45,030 bases of DNA from Candidatus Colinaster equi (GTDB taxonomy: Bacteria; Bacillota; Clostridia; Lachnospirales; Lachnospiraceae). A program made the translations under genes and the position numbers. Below are positions 14,506 to 24,422 of the stretch, piece by piece. The stretch's first letter is position 1. Each line of letters begins with the position of its first letter. Below the pieces are notes generated by a model. That model made no database searches. It had not been told where the DNA came from and worked only from the letters and a program-made list of their open reading frames with translations. The DNA is taken from positions 1 to 45,030 of the forward strand of contig JAGHVF010000015.1 in assembly GCA_018064425.1 (NCBI GenBank), read 5' to 3'.

Positions 14506-17309
14506 TCACACTTTTAATCGGAAAAATAAAGAATAGAAAATTGCTCAATCTCTGTCTTTTATTCGGTATTGTGCTTTTTATATCTGTTGCAATATGCACG
14601 CCTATGTTTGAGTATGGTTCATACAACAGGCTGCTTCAGAGCGATTTTGATGATTATATCGAGAAAAACAACAGAGAACCTATAGTACTCTCGCACATGG
14701 AACAGATTAAGACAGACTCACCGCTTCTTATCGAGTCATGTATGACACAGATGCAGGACTATAGTGATATATGGGAAAAGTATCTGCCGGCAGAGAAGAA
14801 GAGTACACTGAAGCTTTTTAAACTTCCGGATACAAAATATGAGCGTGAATATGACGTCAATACCGGTATGGTGGGAATCTATGTAATCCCTGATGCAATG
14901 TCGCATCTTGAGATTCTTAGCGGTGAAATGTACGGTGAAAATGAGTATGAATGTGTGATACTACAGTCAACAATGGACTACACCGGAATACTATCGGATG
15001 AGACAATTACTTTACCGAATATTAAGGATAAGATGGGAACGGCGACTAAGCTTAAGGTAACAGGTATTGCTGAGGTTAAGGATGTCTATGACGAATTCTG
15101 GATTACAGACCCTAATACGCTCAATAATGCAGTACTTGTAAGCGAGTCACTGTTGCAGAAGCTGATAACGAACTGTAACCTTGTTAATTACGAGTACTCG
15201 GTTGAAACATCATTTGATTATCGCGGAATCGATTGCAGAGATGTGGAGGATATTAAGTACTATCTTGAGGAGTTTGGCTCAAAGGATAAGTATTTTGAGA
15301 ATTCCTGTACGGATACACTTATAGAGTATTCTTTCGGACAAAAGGAAATAGAAGTAATCATAAGAGTCGTAGAGATGCCGATGTTAGCGCTTCTTTTGTT
15401 CTTCATATATACGGTCACGGGACAGATACTTTCGCTGGAGACTGCGGAAATAGCGCTGCTTCGAAGCAGAGGCTACTACAGAAAGGACATTATTCTGTTA
15501 TATGGCAGGCAGGCAGCAGTTTTGTCGGTGATAGGAATAGTAATCTCAATTCCTATAGGAATGTTGATGTGTGTAATGGCAGCAATGGCAGATGGATTTA
15601 TGACATTTACTCTGCATTCAATTGCTTCCTACAGGATTGTGTATCCTATGTTTATCTATGCGCTGATTGCGGCAGTATGCGTTATCGCCGTTATGATTAT
15701 TCCGGTTATCGGATATAGTGATAATGATGTGGTAGGCAATAGAAAGAATAAGATGGGAAGCAACAAAAGCTTTATCCAGAAGTATTACATTGACGTGATA
15801 CTTGTAGTTGTGACAGGTTATCTGATGTACAACTACGTAAAGCAGACCGAACTTCTGGCAGCGGACATCGTAAGCGGAAAGAGCATAGACGGAATGATGT
15901 TTTTAGGCGTGTCGTTCTTTATTTTTTCCTGCGCGGTATTATCTGTGAGACTTACAAAATATGCGATTACACTCGTGTACAGAATCGGAAATAAGAAGTG
16001 GGCACCTAATCTGTACGCTTCGTTTTTGGAATTACAATCGAAAAATACAAAGAGAGATTTTATCTGTATCTTCATTGTTTTTACGTTATCATCAAGTATT
16101 TTTCAGGCGAATCTTGCGTCGACAATCAATACCAATAGTGACATGCGTGTCACTTATGATGACGGCGCGGATATCGTTATTATGGAAAAGTGGATACCGG
16201 AGAAAAAGGCCGATCCGGTGAATAAAAAGATGGTCAGATATTACGTGGAACCTGATTATTCGCGATTCGAAGGGATAAGAGATGATGGTTGTAGTATGAC
16301 ACGCGTCATAAGAGATAACAGTGTAACCGTGAGAGCTAATAGTATTCCTCTTACGGAATGCGAGGAAATGGCAATAAATACCAAGGAATTCGGTGAGAGT
16401 GCAATACCGATAGATGGTCTTAACAGCGAACATTATTATAATTATCTTAATGCATTGGCAGGAACTGTTGATGGTGTGCTCATATCAAGAAGTATTGCTG
16501 ATTATACGGGTGCCTTGGTGGGCGAGCGAATTGTATACGAGAAGTTAAGTGATCTGGATGGTAACTCGGAAGATAATAAAGTGACTATGTCAGCTGTAAT
16601 CGTGGGAATCTTTGATGCATGGCCGGGGTATAAACGATACGAATATAAGCGTGATGATAATGGCGCCGAGAAGCTGCATGAGAACCACCTCATAGTGACG
16701 AATTATGCCAATGATGTTAATTGCTTCGGTATTGTACCGTATGAAATATGGGTTAATACCGATAAGACAAAGACAGACGGCGAATTCGTAAGAGAATACT
16801 GTGAGGAAGCTGGAATTACACTTGATTATATAAAGGATGCGAAAGAAGATATTGCGATTACGCGTAACTCTTCCAAGTTCCAGATAACAAACGGACTGTT
16901 TTCGCTGGAATTTGTAGTAAGTATATTGGCATGTACGGTCGGAATGCTTATTTACTGGATATCAAGTATGAAGCAGCGAGAGATGCTTTTCGGCATTTAC
17001 CGAGCGATGGGAATGTCGATGAAGGAGGTCGTCGGAATCATAGTAAATGAGCAGATTTTTGCTTCAGTGACGTCGTGGCTGTTTGGCGGATTATTCGGCA
17101 TTCTTACATCAGTATTCGGTGTAAAACTTCTTGCAACCGTATATCTGCCGTATAAACACAGTGTGCCGCTTAATACAGTTATAGATTATGCGGATATTGT
17201 AAAGCTTTTGGCGATAGTAATGGCAATTATTATTTTATGTATTTATATTATGAAGAAACTTATGCAGAGCTCCAACATGGCTCAGGCAATTAAGATGGGA
17301 GAAGACTGA
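14502..17309 (+). CDS. FtsX/MacB-type ABC permease
   Basis: 935 residues. A membrane segment near residues 14-34 is followed by a 250-residue extracellular domain. Three segments come next (about 285-400, LALLLFFIYTVTGQIL and neighbours), then more around 430-500 and 525-545, a second extracellular domain of about 240 residues, and three C-terminal segments (about 805-920). The C-terminal block GIYRAMGMSMKEVVGIIVNEQ is the typical FtsX cytoplasmic coupling stretch; a matching ALLRSRGYYRKDIILLYGRQ lies in the first block, so two FtsX domains are present in one chain. It would form the transmembrane part of a MacB-like mechanotransmission exporter with the two downstream ATPases and the two adaptors. 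Confidence 0.85.
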   Translation: MITLLIGKIKNRKLLNLCLLFGIVLFISVAICTPMFEYGSYNRLLQSDFDDYIEKNNREPIVLSHMEQIKTDSPLLIESCMTQMQDYSDIWEKYLPAEKKSTLKLFKLPDTKYEREYDVNTGMVGIYVIPDAMSHLEILSGEMYGENEYECVILQSTMDYTGILSDETITLPNIKDKMGTATKLKVTGIAEVKDVYDEFWITDPNTLNNAVLVSESLLQKLITNCNLVNYEYSVETSFDYRGIDCRDVEDIKYYLEEFGSKDKYFENSCTDTLIEYSFGQKEIEVIIRVVEMPMLALLLFFIYTVTGQILSLETAEIALLRSRGYYRKDIILLYGRQAAVLSVIGIVISIPIGMLMCVMAAMADGFMTFTLHSIASYRIVYPMFIYALIAAVCVIAVMIIPVIGYSDNDVVGNRKNKMGSNKSFIQKYYIDVILVVVTGYLMYNYVKQTELLAADIVSGKSIDGMMFLGVSFFIFSCAVLSVRLTKYAITLVYRIGNKKWAPNLYASFLELQSKNTKRDFICIFIVFTLSSSIFQANLASTINTNSDMRVTYDDGADIVIMEKWIPEKKADPVNKKMVRYYVEPDYSRFEGIRDDGCSMTRVIRDNSVTVRANSIPLTECEEMAINTKEFGESAIPIDGLNSEHYYNYLNALAGTVDGVLISRSIADYTGALVGERIVYEKLSDLDGNSEDNKVTMSAVIVGIFDAWPGYKRYEYKRDDNGAEKLHENHLIVTNYANDVNCFGIVPYEIWVNTDKTKTDGEFVREYCEEAGITLDYIKDAKEDIAITRNSSKFQITNGLFSLEFVVSILACTVGMLIYWISSMKQREMLFGIYRAMGMSMKEVVGIIVNEQIFASVTSWLFGGLFGILTSVFGVKLLATVYLPYKHSVPLNTVIDYADIVKLLAIVMAIIILCIYIMKKLMQSSNMAQAIKMGED

Positions 17310-18001
17310 TGAGCGATAGTATCCTATATGCAAGAGGAATACGGAGATCCTTTTTGTCAAGCGGTAAAGAGATAGAGGTACTTAAAGGTATTGATATAAA
17401 TGTTCAAAAGGGAAAGCTTGTGATTTTGAAGGGCCGCTCCGGTTCCGGTAAGACAACGCTGCTTAATATACTCAGTGCACTTGATATGCCGACAGGTGGA
17501 CAGGTATTTTTTGATGAGACGGATATTACGAACGTTTCTGAAAAAGAGAGAGAACTGGTGAGACGAAAGAAAATAGGCTTTGTATTCCAGTCTGTTGCGC
17601 TTGTACCGATTATGAATGCATATCAGAATATTGATTTTGTATTAAGAATGGCAGAGTATGAAGGTGACAGGGATGAGAGAATAAAGCATGTGCTTGGTCT
17701 TGTCGGGCTTGAAGAGAGAATGCTGCATATGCCGCTTCAGTTATCCGGCGGTGAGAGGCAGAGAGTGGCAATAGCAAGAGCCATGGCGCATAAGCCTATG
17801 ATTATTTTTGCGGATGAGCCGACAGGGGCACTGGATACGGCAGCAGGCTTAAATGTCATGAGACTTTTTAAGGAACTGATACGTGTGGAGAATATGACAA
17901 TCGTGATGACTACGCATGACCAAAATCTGATGCAGATGGGTGATGTTGTATATGAGATAGAGGATGGTGAGATAATTGGAAGAAGCGAAAACACTAATTA
18001 G
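17309..18001 (+). CDS. ABC transporter ATPase 1 (MacB/LolD type)
   Basis: 230 residues: Walker A GRSGSGKTT, Q-loop in FVFQSVALVPIMNAYQN, signature LSGGERQRVAIA, Walker B IIFADEPTGALD, and the switch histidine in VMTTHDQN. All are intact. The length and VFQS..VP..NA pattern are typical of LolD/MacB-family ATPases that serve FtsX permeases. The start overlaps the permease stop by one base (TGATG). With a second, different ATPase following, the working unit may be a heterodimer. Confidence 0.92.
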   Translation: MSDSILYARGIRRSFLSSGKEIEVLKGIDINVQKGKLVILKGRSGSGKTTLLNILSALDMPTGGQVFFDETDITNVSEKERELVRRKKIGFVFQSVALVPIMNAYQNIDFVLRMAEYEGDRDERIKHVLGLVGLEERMLHMPLQLSGGERQRVAIARAMAHKPMIIFADEPTGALDTAAGLNVMRLFKELIRVENMTIVMTTHDQNLMQMGDVVYEIEDGEIIGRSENTN

Positions 18002-18830
18002 ATGTGAGGGCCTTGTAAAAATATATAAGACTGAGGATGTTGAAGTGTTTGCGCTGCAGGGACTTGACCTTACGATTAACGAGGGCGAGCTTATGGCGAT
18101 TGTCGGTAAGAGTGGAAGCGGAAAATCAACACTTCTTAATCTGCTAGGCGGTCTTGAGACACCATCGGTCGGCAAGATATATATAGGCGATGTCAACCTT
18201 TTTGACTTATCTAAGAAGGAACTGCTCTCATACAGACGTGACAACATTGGATTTGTCTGGCAGATGTGTAATAAGAATCTCCTGCCTTATCTTACCGCAT
18301 CTGAGAATATTGAAGTAAGTATATATGGCAATATGAGTAAAGAGGAAAAACGTGCGCGTTCGTATGAATTACTTGATAAAGTGGGACTTGCAGGAAAAGA
18401 AGAAAAATTCCCGACACAGATGTCAGGTGGTGAACAGCAGAGAATTGCAATAGCAATTGCACTTTGCAACAATCCTAAGATTATTCTCGCAGATGAGCCT
18501 ACCGGTGCTGTAGACAGTAAGACATCGGATCAGATTCAGGAACTTTTCCGTACGCTTAATAAAGAGATGGGCGTTACAATTATCATAGTTACACATGATA
18601 TGCATCTGGCGGACAAAGTGGACAGAACGGTTATGATTTCGGATGGTAAGATTAGTTCGGAAAAAGTGAGAGTACTTGCTGAATCGGCAGACGCAGAGCA
18701 TGAAGAGTTCTCGGTGCTTGACAGTGCGGGAAGACTTAAGATAAGTGATGAACTGCTGGAAGCGGCAGGAATTGACAAGCGTGTAAAGGTGATTAACGAG
18801 GACGGAAGAATAATAATAGAGAAAATATAG
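17976..18830 (+). CDS. ABC transporter ATPase 2 with C-terminal extension
   Basis: 284 residues from a TTG at 17976 (GGTGAG ribosome site 6 bp before it), overlapping ATPase 1 by 26 bp. Walker A GKSGSGKST, Q-loop FVWQMCNKNLLPYLTA, signature MSGGEQQRIAIA, Walker B IILADEPTGAVD and switch histidine IVTHDM are all present. About 60 residues beyond the ATPase fold (FSVLDSAGRLKISDELLEAA and following) resemble the short regulatory tails of some ABC ATPases. It shares the MacB/LolD-like type with ATPase 1 but is clearly diverged from it. Last gene of the operon; a stable hairpin follows. Confidence 0.9.
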   Translation: MEEAKTLIRCEGLVKIYKTEDVEVFALQGLDLTINEGELMAIVGKSGSGKSTLLNLLGGLETPSVGKIYIGDVNLFDLSKKELLSYRRDNIGFVWQMCNKNLLPYLTASENIEVSIYGNMSKEEKRARSYELLDKVGLAGKEEKFPTQMSGGEQQRIAIAIALCNNPKIILADEPTGAVDSKTSDQIQELFRTLNKEMGVTIIIVTHDMHLADKVDRTVMISDGKISSEKVRVLAESADAEHEEFSVLDSAGRLKISDELLEAAGIDKRVKVINEDGRIIIEKI

Positions 18831-18856
18831 ATTATAGTTCCTCATATAAGTAAAGC

Positions 18857-18889
18857 AAATCCCTGCGAACTCATTGTTTGCAGGGATTT
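18857..18889 (+). terminator. Terminator of the ABC operon
   Basis: AAATCCCTGCGAAC pairs with GTTTGCAGGGATTT across a 5-base loop. The U-run after it is weak (ATTTCTGATTG), so read-through is possible. Confidence 0.65.
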
Positions 18890-18918
18890 CTGATTGTATG
18901 CGTATTGTAATTGCCGGG

Positions 18919-18947
18919 TTGTTATTAGTATTGCCTTTTAGTATAAT
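18919..18947 (+). promoter_or_regulatory. SigA-type promoter
   Basis: TTGTTA (18919-18924), 17-bp spacer, TATAAT (18942-18947), 48 bp before the start of the zinc-ribbon membrane protein. Confidence 0.6.
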
Positions 18948-18994
18948 CGATATGTTCCCTGTCCCTAAAGGCTCAAGGCTTAATAGGTGAAGAT

Positions 18995-20191
18995 ATGTAT
19001 ACAAGAAATAAATTGTTGACTGTATTTAATATTATAAATAAGACTATTCTTATTGGTTCTATCATTCAGATAATATTCGGCGTGACGGATATATTGTCAC
19101 TTACATTACATTATTGGGGTGACACATATACAATAATCCATGCCAAATCAACACCGCAGTCGGTATTTAATATTATTTCCGGAATAATTCTTACAATAGT
19201 ATCATTATATATCATAAAAATAATTAGTGACGCCAGGTTCTATTCCGGCTTTTTTGAATGTGACCTTGACGGCACAATTCAATATGAAGAATTGGCTAAT
19301 GTAACAGGGAAAAGTATATCTAAAATAAAAAAGGAATTATCATTTGTATTGAGAATCTTTATGAAAAGATATTCTCTTGTATCGGATAATTCACAAGGAC
19401 ATATCGAGTTGTATGGTAAGAAAATACTTTGTTCATGCAAGCATTGCGGTGCAGAGATTGAGAAAAAGGAATATTTCAGCGGAAAATGTCCATACTGCAA
19501 CGGTTCTGATGTATTCGCTAGAGTATTAACCGACAAACGGTTCTACAGTATTGTTAATGATACTGCAACCACGAATAAACCACCGGTATATTACCAGGGT
19601 AAAAATCTCTCGCGTAAGAAGACAATTGCGTTAATATTGGCAGCAATCGCCGTCATTCTGATCCTTATTATATTAATGTATGCCTGTGATACTTTTAGTA
19701 ATCTGATCAACTATGAAGAATATATCAAAGACTATTACCGAGGGGTGCTGTTCGAAGGCAAAGAGATGAAGAATTATGGTAATATCAATCCGAAAGGAAT
19801 GGTCTCTAACATAGTATTCAGCATAGGCTTTATCCTATGTCAAAGTGCTTGTCTTATATTATGGTTGTATATCTTCATACATTCGGAGTTATCCCAGAAA
19901 ATGTCTTTCTATTTATCTGAGTGCAAAAAACCGTTTATTAATCTTGAAGAAATCAAAAGCTATACCAAATTTAAACAACCATTTAAGCGTTCTTATGCTC
20001 TTATTAGGAGCGGCTATTTAAAAAATGCAACATTTGAAAAACATAATGATGAAATGATGTTGGCACTTGCCAAAAAAGTTCAAAAAGATATTTGCCCTCA
20101 CTGTGGCGGACCCATTACAGATGCAGTTGATGACAAATACATATGTAAATATTGTCAGCAACCTATAATGGGAGTAGTGGTAAAAAAGTAA
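18995..20191 (+). CDS. Membrane protein with two zinc ribbons
   Basis: 398 residues. Two N-terminal membrane segments (about 15-35 and 60-78), then a cytoplasmic part with a zinc ribbon near residues 148-170 (CKHC...CPYC). Two more segments follow (about 210-230 and 272-295), and the last 35 residues form a second ribbon (CPHC...CKYC). Both ribbons have all four cysteines. An AGGTGA site precedes the ATG. Function unknown; the same building plan, zinc ribbon plus membrane anchor, recurs in the genes at 39455 and 40277, so the genome seems to hold a family of these proteins. Not visibly linked to the MATE-fusion operon, which begins 66 bp later, although read-through is possible. Confidence 0.7.
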   Translation: MYTRNKLLTVFNIINKTILIGSIIQIIFGVTDILSLTLHYWGDTYTIIHAKSTPQSVFNIISGIILTIVSLYIIKIISDARFYSGFFECDLDGTIQYEELANVTGKSISKIKKELSFVLRIFMKRYSLVSDNSQGHIELYGKKILCSCKHCGAEIEKKEYFSGKCPYCNGSDVFARVLTDKRFYSIVNDTATTNKPPVYYQGKNLSRKKTIALILAAIAVILILIILMYACDTFSNLINYEEYIKDYYRGVLFEGKEMKNYGNINPKGMVSNIVFSIGFILCQSACLILWLYIFIHSELSQKMSFYLSECKKPFINLEEIKSYTKFKQPFKRSYALIRSGYLKNATFEKHNDEMMLALAKKVQKDICPHCGGPITDAVDDKYICKYCQQPIMGVVVKK

Positions 20192-20257
20192 CTTACAAAG
20201 GGTTTAGTATAGCTGAAAGTGCTTGACGGCATTTTTTATTAAAGAGGATGATGAGAT

Positions 20258-22024
20258 ATGAAGAACAAAGCCATAGAAAAGTCAAATATTATGACAAGTG
20301 TATTTAAGGAGATGCTGTTTATACAGATTATGGCAGTTGTCACAGCTACTATCGGATCAGTAGTTGACGGTATTATCACGAGCAATTTTCTTGGTCGTGA
20401 TGCAATGGCTGCATTTAGTATTTCAACACCCTTTTTCATATTCTTATCCTGCTTTTCCAACATGGTTGGAAACGGTGCACAGTCATTAGGCGGAAAATGT
20501 CTGGGAAAGGGTGACAAGGAATCGGTAAACGGTCTTTTTACACTTACAATAATTTCAGTTTGCATTGCCGGTGTTATCATTTTCTTAGTTTCGTTCTTTT
20601 TTGGTAATCAAATCGCCGTGTTGTTGGGGGCAAATACCGAGACACAAGAAAATGTTGCAGCATACATTAGAGGATTGTCATTTGGTGCATTACCGATTAT
20701 GTTAAATGGTCCGATAATAAGATTTTTACAGCTTGATAAGGCTCAGAAATTTTCATTCCTTGGTGTAATCGTAATGACAGTTACTAACATATGCGGAGAC
20801 CTTCTTAATGTATTTGTATTCAAGAAAGGAATGTTCGGAATGGCATTTGCAACCAGTATTGGTTACTATGCTGCTGTTATTCTCTTAGTTACGCATTTTC
20901 TTGGAAAAAAGACCGAGCTTACATTTGATGTTGCCAAGGCGAAATTCAAAGACTTCAAGGATATTATTGTAATAGGATTGCCAACTGCGATTAGCCAGTT
21001 ATGTATTATGCTGAAGTCGGTATGTCTAAATAGAATTTTTCTTGGTCTTGCGGGTACTTTGTTTGTTGCTGCATATGCGGGACAGAACACAATTTCTACA
21101 TTACTCAGTTCTGTAAGTCTTGGTTTTGGAATGACTACACTTCTTATATGCAGTGTTCTTGCCGGTGAAGAAGATAGAACTTCATTAACAAAGACACTTA
21201 AAGATTCAATTAAAATCAGTGTGATTATTAACGTAATCATCGCAGTATTGGTGATTGTGGGCGCTGACTTTCTTGCCTCCCTCTTTGGCAAAGGTGATTT
21301 GGAAACAAGAAATCTTTCGGCAAGAATTTTGAGAATTTACGCATGCGGATTACCAATAAGCATTATTACAATTAATCTTCAGAACTTTTTCCAGAGTATG
21401 AAAAAGACGGTTCTCGTCAATACAATATGTGTACTTCACGATTTTGGATTCATAGTGGGTTATGCTCTCATTTTACCCCGAATTGCCGGAAGAGATTCAA
21501 TATGGTTTCTATTTCCGATGGCACAGGTAACAATGCTTCTTACGATAATAGTAATTTCTATTATTCACAATAAGGGAATTCCAAAGAGTTTTGAGGAATT
21601 CTTGATGTTGGATGAAGGATTTGGTGTTAGTGACGAAAACAGACTAGATATCTCGATAAATGATTTGAATGGTGTTGTCGGAGTCTCCGAAAAGGTTCAT
21701 AATTTTTGTCGCTCACACAATATGGACGAAAAGAAGAGCTTTTTTGCTGCTCTTTCGATAGAAGAAATGGCCGGAAATATTGTCTTACATGGATTTGAAG
21801 CGGATAAAGAGAATGTAATTGAGATTCGAGTTGGAATTAAAAATGATAAAGTTAAAATAAGAATTCGTGATAACTGTAAAAACTTTAATCCCGAAGATCA
21901 TATTAGGAATCTGGCTGATGAGGATATAGCTCACAATATTGGAATCCGTATGATATTCAAAAAAGCCGAAAACTTTAGATATCAGAGTACTTTCAAGCTT
22001 AATGTTTTAACTATAGAAATATAA
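20258..22024 (+). CDS. MATE-type transporter fused to a GHKL ATPase domain
   Basis: 588 residues. Residues 1-445 are a complete MATE/MVF-type transporter with about 12 membrane segments (start MLFIQIMAVVTATIGSVVDG, LGRDAMAAFSISTPFF, later LPTAISQLCIMLKSV). The last 130 residues form a cytoplasmic HATPase_c_2 domain of the anti-sigma-factor kind: N box in LSIEEMAGNIVLHGF, G1 box in KIRIRDNCKNFNP, and a G2-like NIGIRMIFKKAENF. Such domains bind ATP and phosphorylate or hold partner proteins. The fusion suggests transport gated by, or reporting to, a phosphorylation switch. First gene of a likely operon with a kinase, a glycosyltransferase and a GH3-like enzyme. Confidence 0.85.
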   Translation: MKNKAIEKSNIMTSVFKEMLFIQIMAVVTATIGSVVDGIITSNFLGRDAMAAFSISTPFFIFLSCFSNMVGNGAQSLGGKCLGKGDKESVNGLFTLTIISVCIAGVIIFLVSFFFGNQIAVLLGANTETQENVAAYIRGLSFGALPIMLNGPIIRFLQLDKAQKFSFLGVIVMTVTNICGDLLNVFVFKKGMFGMAFATSIGYYAAVILLVTHFLGKKTELTFDVAKAKFKDFKDIIVIGLPTAISQLCIMLKSVCLNRIFLGLAGTLFVAAYAGQNTISTLLSSVSLGFGMTTLLICSVLAGEEDRTSLTKTLKDSIKISVIINVIIAVLVIVGADFLASLFGKGDLETRNLSARILRIYACGLPISIITINLQNFFQSMKKTVLVNTICVLHDFGFIVGYALILPRIAGRDSIWFLFPMAQVTMLLTIIVISIIHNKGIPKSFEEFLMLDEGFGVSDENRLDISINDLNGVVGVSEKVHNFCRSHNMDEKKSFFAALSIEEMAGNIVLHGFEADKENVIEIRVGIKNDKVKIRIRDNCKNFNPEDHIRNLADEDIAHNIGIRMIFKKAENFRYQSTFKLNVLTIEI

Positions 22025-22087
22025 ACGTATGCATGTTAATTAAAATCAAATTATGAATCGTTTTATTGGGGAGGTAACTGGGAAAAT

Positions 22088-23263
22088 ATGCCAAACAACA
22101 TAGACGAAAGAATAGAAAAGATAAAGGATACGATAAAAAACAATGTAAAAGAGTGGTTCGGCGATGATATAAGCGATGCCAAAGTACATTACTCTACGAA
22201 AAGCTTTGTTTATGATTTTTCGGACGATTACATTATTAAAGTAGATGAAATATCCAAAGATGAGAGTCAATTCGTTGCGTTATTGGAATATTTGGTGGAA
22301 TTAAAGAAGAATTGCTCCGAAATATGTGTACCTGTTAGGACTTTGTCCGGAAAAGTATATGAAAAAGTAGAACTTGAAGACAGAGTATTGGCTGTGACTA
22401 AGTTTGAAAAGGCTAAAGGGAAATTACTTCGCGGAAATATGCTCAATGCAGGTCATGCTTATGTGGCCGGAGATGTTTTAGGTAAAATCCACGAATATTC
22501 AATTCAACTAAACAAGGATGACAGAACAATAATCAGACCGTCATTTGAAGATGAGATAAAGAGCATTGAGGCAATTCTTGATGAAGATTTTGTTATGCAA
22601 TATTATGACGAAAAGGCTATAAATCAGATAAGAGCTTTGCTTGAAAATGTGAAAGGAATTGAGAAAACGCAGAAAAATTTTGGATTGATACATAACGATT
22701 TTACGTTTTATAATTATTTTGTTGAGGATAATAAAATAAGCGTTTTTGATTTCGGAGACTGCGGATATGGTTATTTCATGTATGACATAGCGATTTTGTT
22801 CCTTTCGTGGATTTCCAAACCGGATGCAAATGCTATGCTTGATGTTAATGGCAATTTAGAATTACTTATGCCTGCTTTTAGAGAGGCATATGAAAAGCAT
22901 GTCAGTGTAGCGGAGAATGATTGGGATAACCTGAAGATTTTTATGCAGCTTAGACAGATTAAAAGTGCAACAAAGCTTATTATGAGTAATCACACAAAGA
23001 ACAATATGGTTATCGGAGGAACGGTAGAGGAGGGTATTGTCAGAAAGCAAGTTGCCTTGTCGATTGGGGACATATACGAACAACTCGATCAATCGCTGCT
23101 TCAGACCAGAGATAATATTATGCTTATCGCTAAAATGCTAAAAGAAGGTAAGTGTGATGAATCAAATCCCAAAGAAGTCTATCTGTGGAATGTCATTCAT
23201 TCTGATGAGTCAAGACCATTTTATGAATACATATTAGAAGAGATAGAAAGCGCAAAACAATAG
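22088..23263 (+). CDS. APH-like phosphotransferase (small-molecule kinase)
   Basis: 391 residues with the aminoglycoside/choline-kinase fold. Catalytic loop HNDFTFYNYFV (aspartate and asparagine of the HxDxxxxN motif) and the metal-binding DFG-like DFGDCGYGYF are intact, and an N-terminal lobe holds VYDFSDDYIIKVDE. It should phosphorylate a small hydroxylated or amino-sugar-like molecule in the cytosol; resistance to aminoglycosides need not be implied. Start at the ATG at 22088, with GGGAGGTAACTGGG upstream. It is 63 bp after the transporter and before a glycosyltransferase, which suggests that it primes a substrate for the pathway. Confidence 0.75.
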   Translation: MPNNIDERIEKIKDTIKNNVKEWFGDDISDAKVHYSTKSFVYDFSDDYIIKVDEISKDESQFVALLEYLVELKKNCSEICVPVRTLSGKVYEKVELEDRVLAVTKFEKAKGKLLRGNMLNAGHAYVAGDVLGKIHEYSIQLNKDDRTIIRPSFEDEIKSIEAILDEDFVMQYYDEKAINQIRALLENVKGIEKTQKNFGLIHNDFTFYNYFVEDNKISVFDFGDCGYGYFMYDIAILFLSWISKPDANAMLDVNGNLELLMPAFREAYEKHVSVAENDWDNLKIFMQLRQIKSATKLIMSNHTKNNMVIGGTVEEGIVRKQVALSIGDIYEQLDQSLLQTRDNIMLIAKMLKEGKCDESNPKEVYLWNVIHSDESRPFYEYILEEIESAKQ

Positions 23264-23325
23264 TCATATTTGAAAATGGGGAAATAGTATTTCGGACACA
23301 ATTTTATGTGAGAACGGAGGCAAAA

Positions 23326-24405
23326 ATGGCAGAAGAAACTAACAACAGGTATTGGGTATCGGTAGTAACACCGGGATACAATATTGATATGGAGCTTTTT
23401 GAAAAATGTTTTGAGAGCTTAAAGAATCAGACAATAGGCTTTGATAAAATTGAATGGGTTGTTGTGTCTCATAATAGCAGTGATGAACAATTTGATAAGA
23501 TTAATAAAATTGTTGCCGGACATGAGAATATTAAAGTATATAAGCTAAATAATGAATATCATACTCCTTCAAGCCCCAGAAATTATGGTATTGATAATGC
23601 AACGGGAAAATATCTTGGCTTCTTGGATGCTGATGATACATATTATCCTGAGGTTTTGGAACAGTGTTACGCTGAATTAGAGGAAGAGAATGCCCAGATG
23701 GTTGCATTCAGAATGGATACAGATACAAATGATGAATCCAATCTTGAGGTTAAACAGTTTAGCCTGCTTGATCAGACAAAGCGAAAGATAGTTATTGAGA
23801 AGGGTAATTATGATCAGACAAAAATATTGAACGGTCCCGGAATGATGATTACTACAAAATTGTACAGTCTTGATTTTATTAATTCAATTGGCCTGAGATT
23901 TGACCCGGAGGTGCCTTTTGCCGAAGACAATTTGTTCAATTTGCATGTTATGGCAAATATGAAGAAATCGGTTATTATGCCACAACTTATCGGTTACAGA
24001 TATTACTTAAACGGCGGAAGTTTAGTTCAGTCATTCAACAGAAAAGAAGCGGAGATTTGGCCTATTGCTGTCGGTGTTAGCAAAATATGTGAGACGGGTC
24101 TTTCGTATGGTTTATATATGAACAGCATTATGTGTAGTGTATTTGGTTATCTTAGTGCAATGTTGTTGACTTCGGCCGATGTTTCCTTGGAATTCAGAGA
24201 GAAGATAGCTGATTTATTAGTTCCGTACATTCAATTTCTTGAAACGGTAGAGCCATCAAAACTTGATAGCAAGCAAACCGCGAAAATGCTTACGATAATG
24301 CCTAAAATGGTTATTGCAAAGCCCCAGCTCATGTATAAGTTCCACAAACTAATGCATACACTGGGCGTTGATATGGAAGCTCAAATCAAAAAGCGTGCTC
24401 AGTAA
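23326..24405 (+). CDS. Family 2 glycosyltransferase
   Basis: 359 residues from the ATG at 23326, which has GGAGG 6 bp before it (a GTG at 23308 lies upstream of that site). GT-A fold: VSVVTPGYNIDMELFEKCF, SSPRNYGIDNATGKYLGFL and the metal-binding DADD near residue 95, then PFAEDNLFNLHVM as the acceptor-side acidic motif. It would transfer a sugar from a nucleotide donor to an unknown acceptor at the inner membrane face. The C-terminal 120 residues are helical without clear membrane segments. Followed after 17 bp by the GH3-like gene. Confidence 0.8.
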   Translation: MAEETNNRYWVSVVTPGYNIDMELFEKCFESLKNQTIGFDKIEWVVVSHNSSDEQFDKINKIVAGHENIKVYKLNNEYHTPSSPRNYGIDNATGKYLGFLDADDTYYPEVLEQCYAELEEENAQMVAFRMDTDTNDESNLEVKQFSLLDQTKRKIVIEKGNYDQTKILNGPGMMITTKLYSLDFINSIGLRFDPEVPFAEDNLFNLHVMANMKKSVIMPQLIGYRYYLNGGSLVQSFNRKEAEIWPIAVGVSKICETGLSYGLYMNSIMCSVFGYLSAMLLTSADVSLEFREKIADLLVPYIQFLETVEPSKLDSKQTAKMLTIMPKMVIAKPQLMYKFHKLMHTLGVDMEAQIKKRAQ

Positions 24406-24422
24406 CATAGAGGGGGAAAATA

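Noticed and set aside
22088-23263. Aminoglycoside resistance gene
   Set aside because: Only the fold and catalytic loop are shared; the context is a biosynthetic-looking cluster, so resistance is not claimed.
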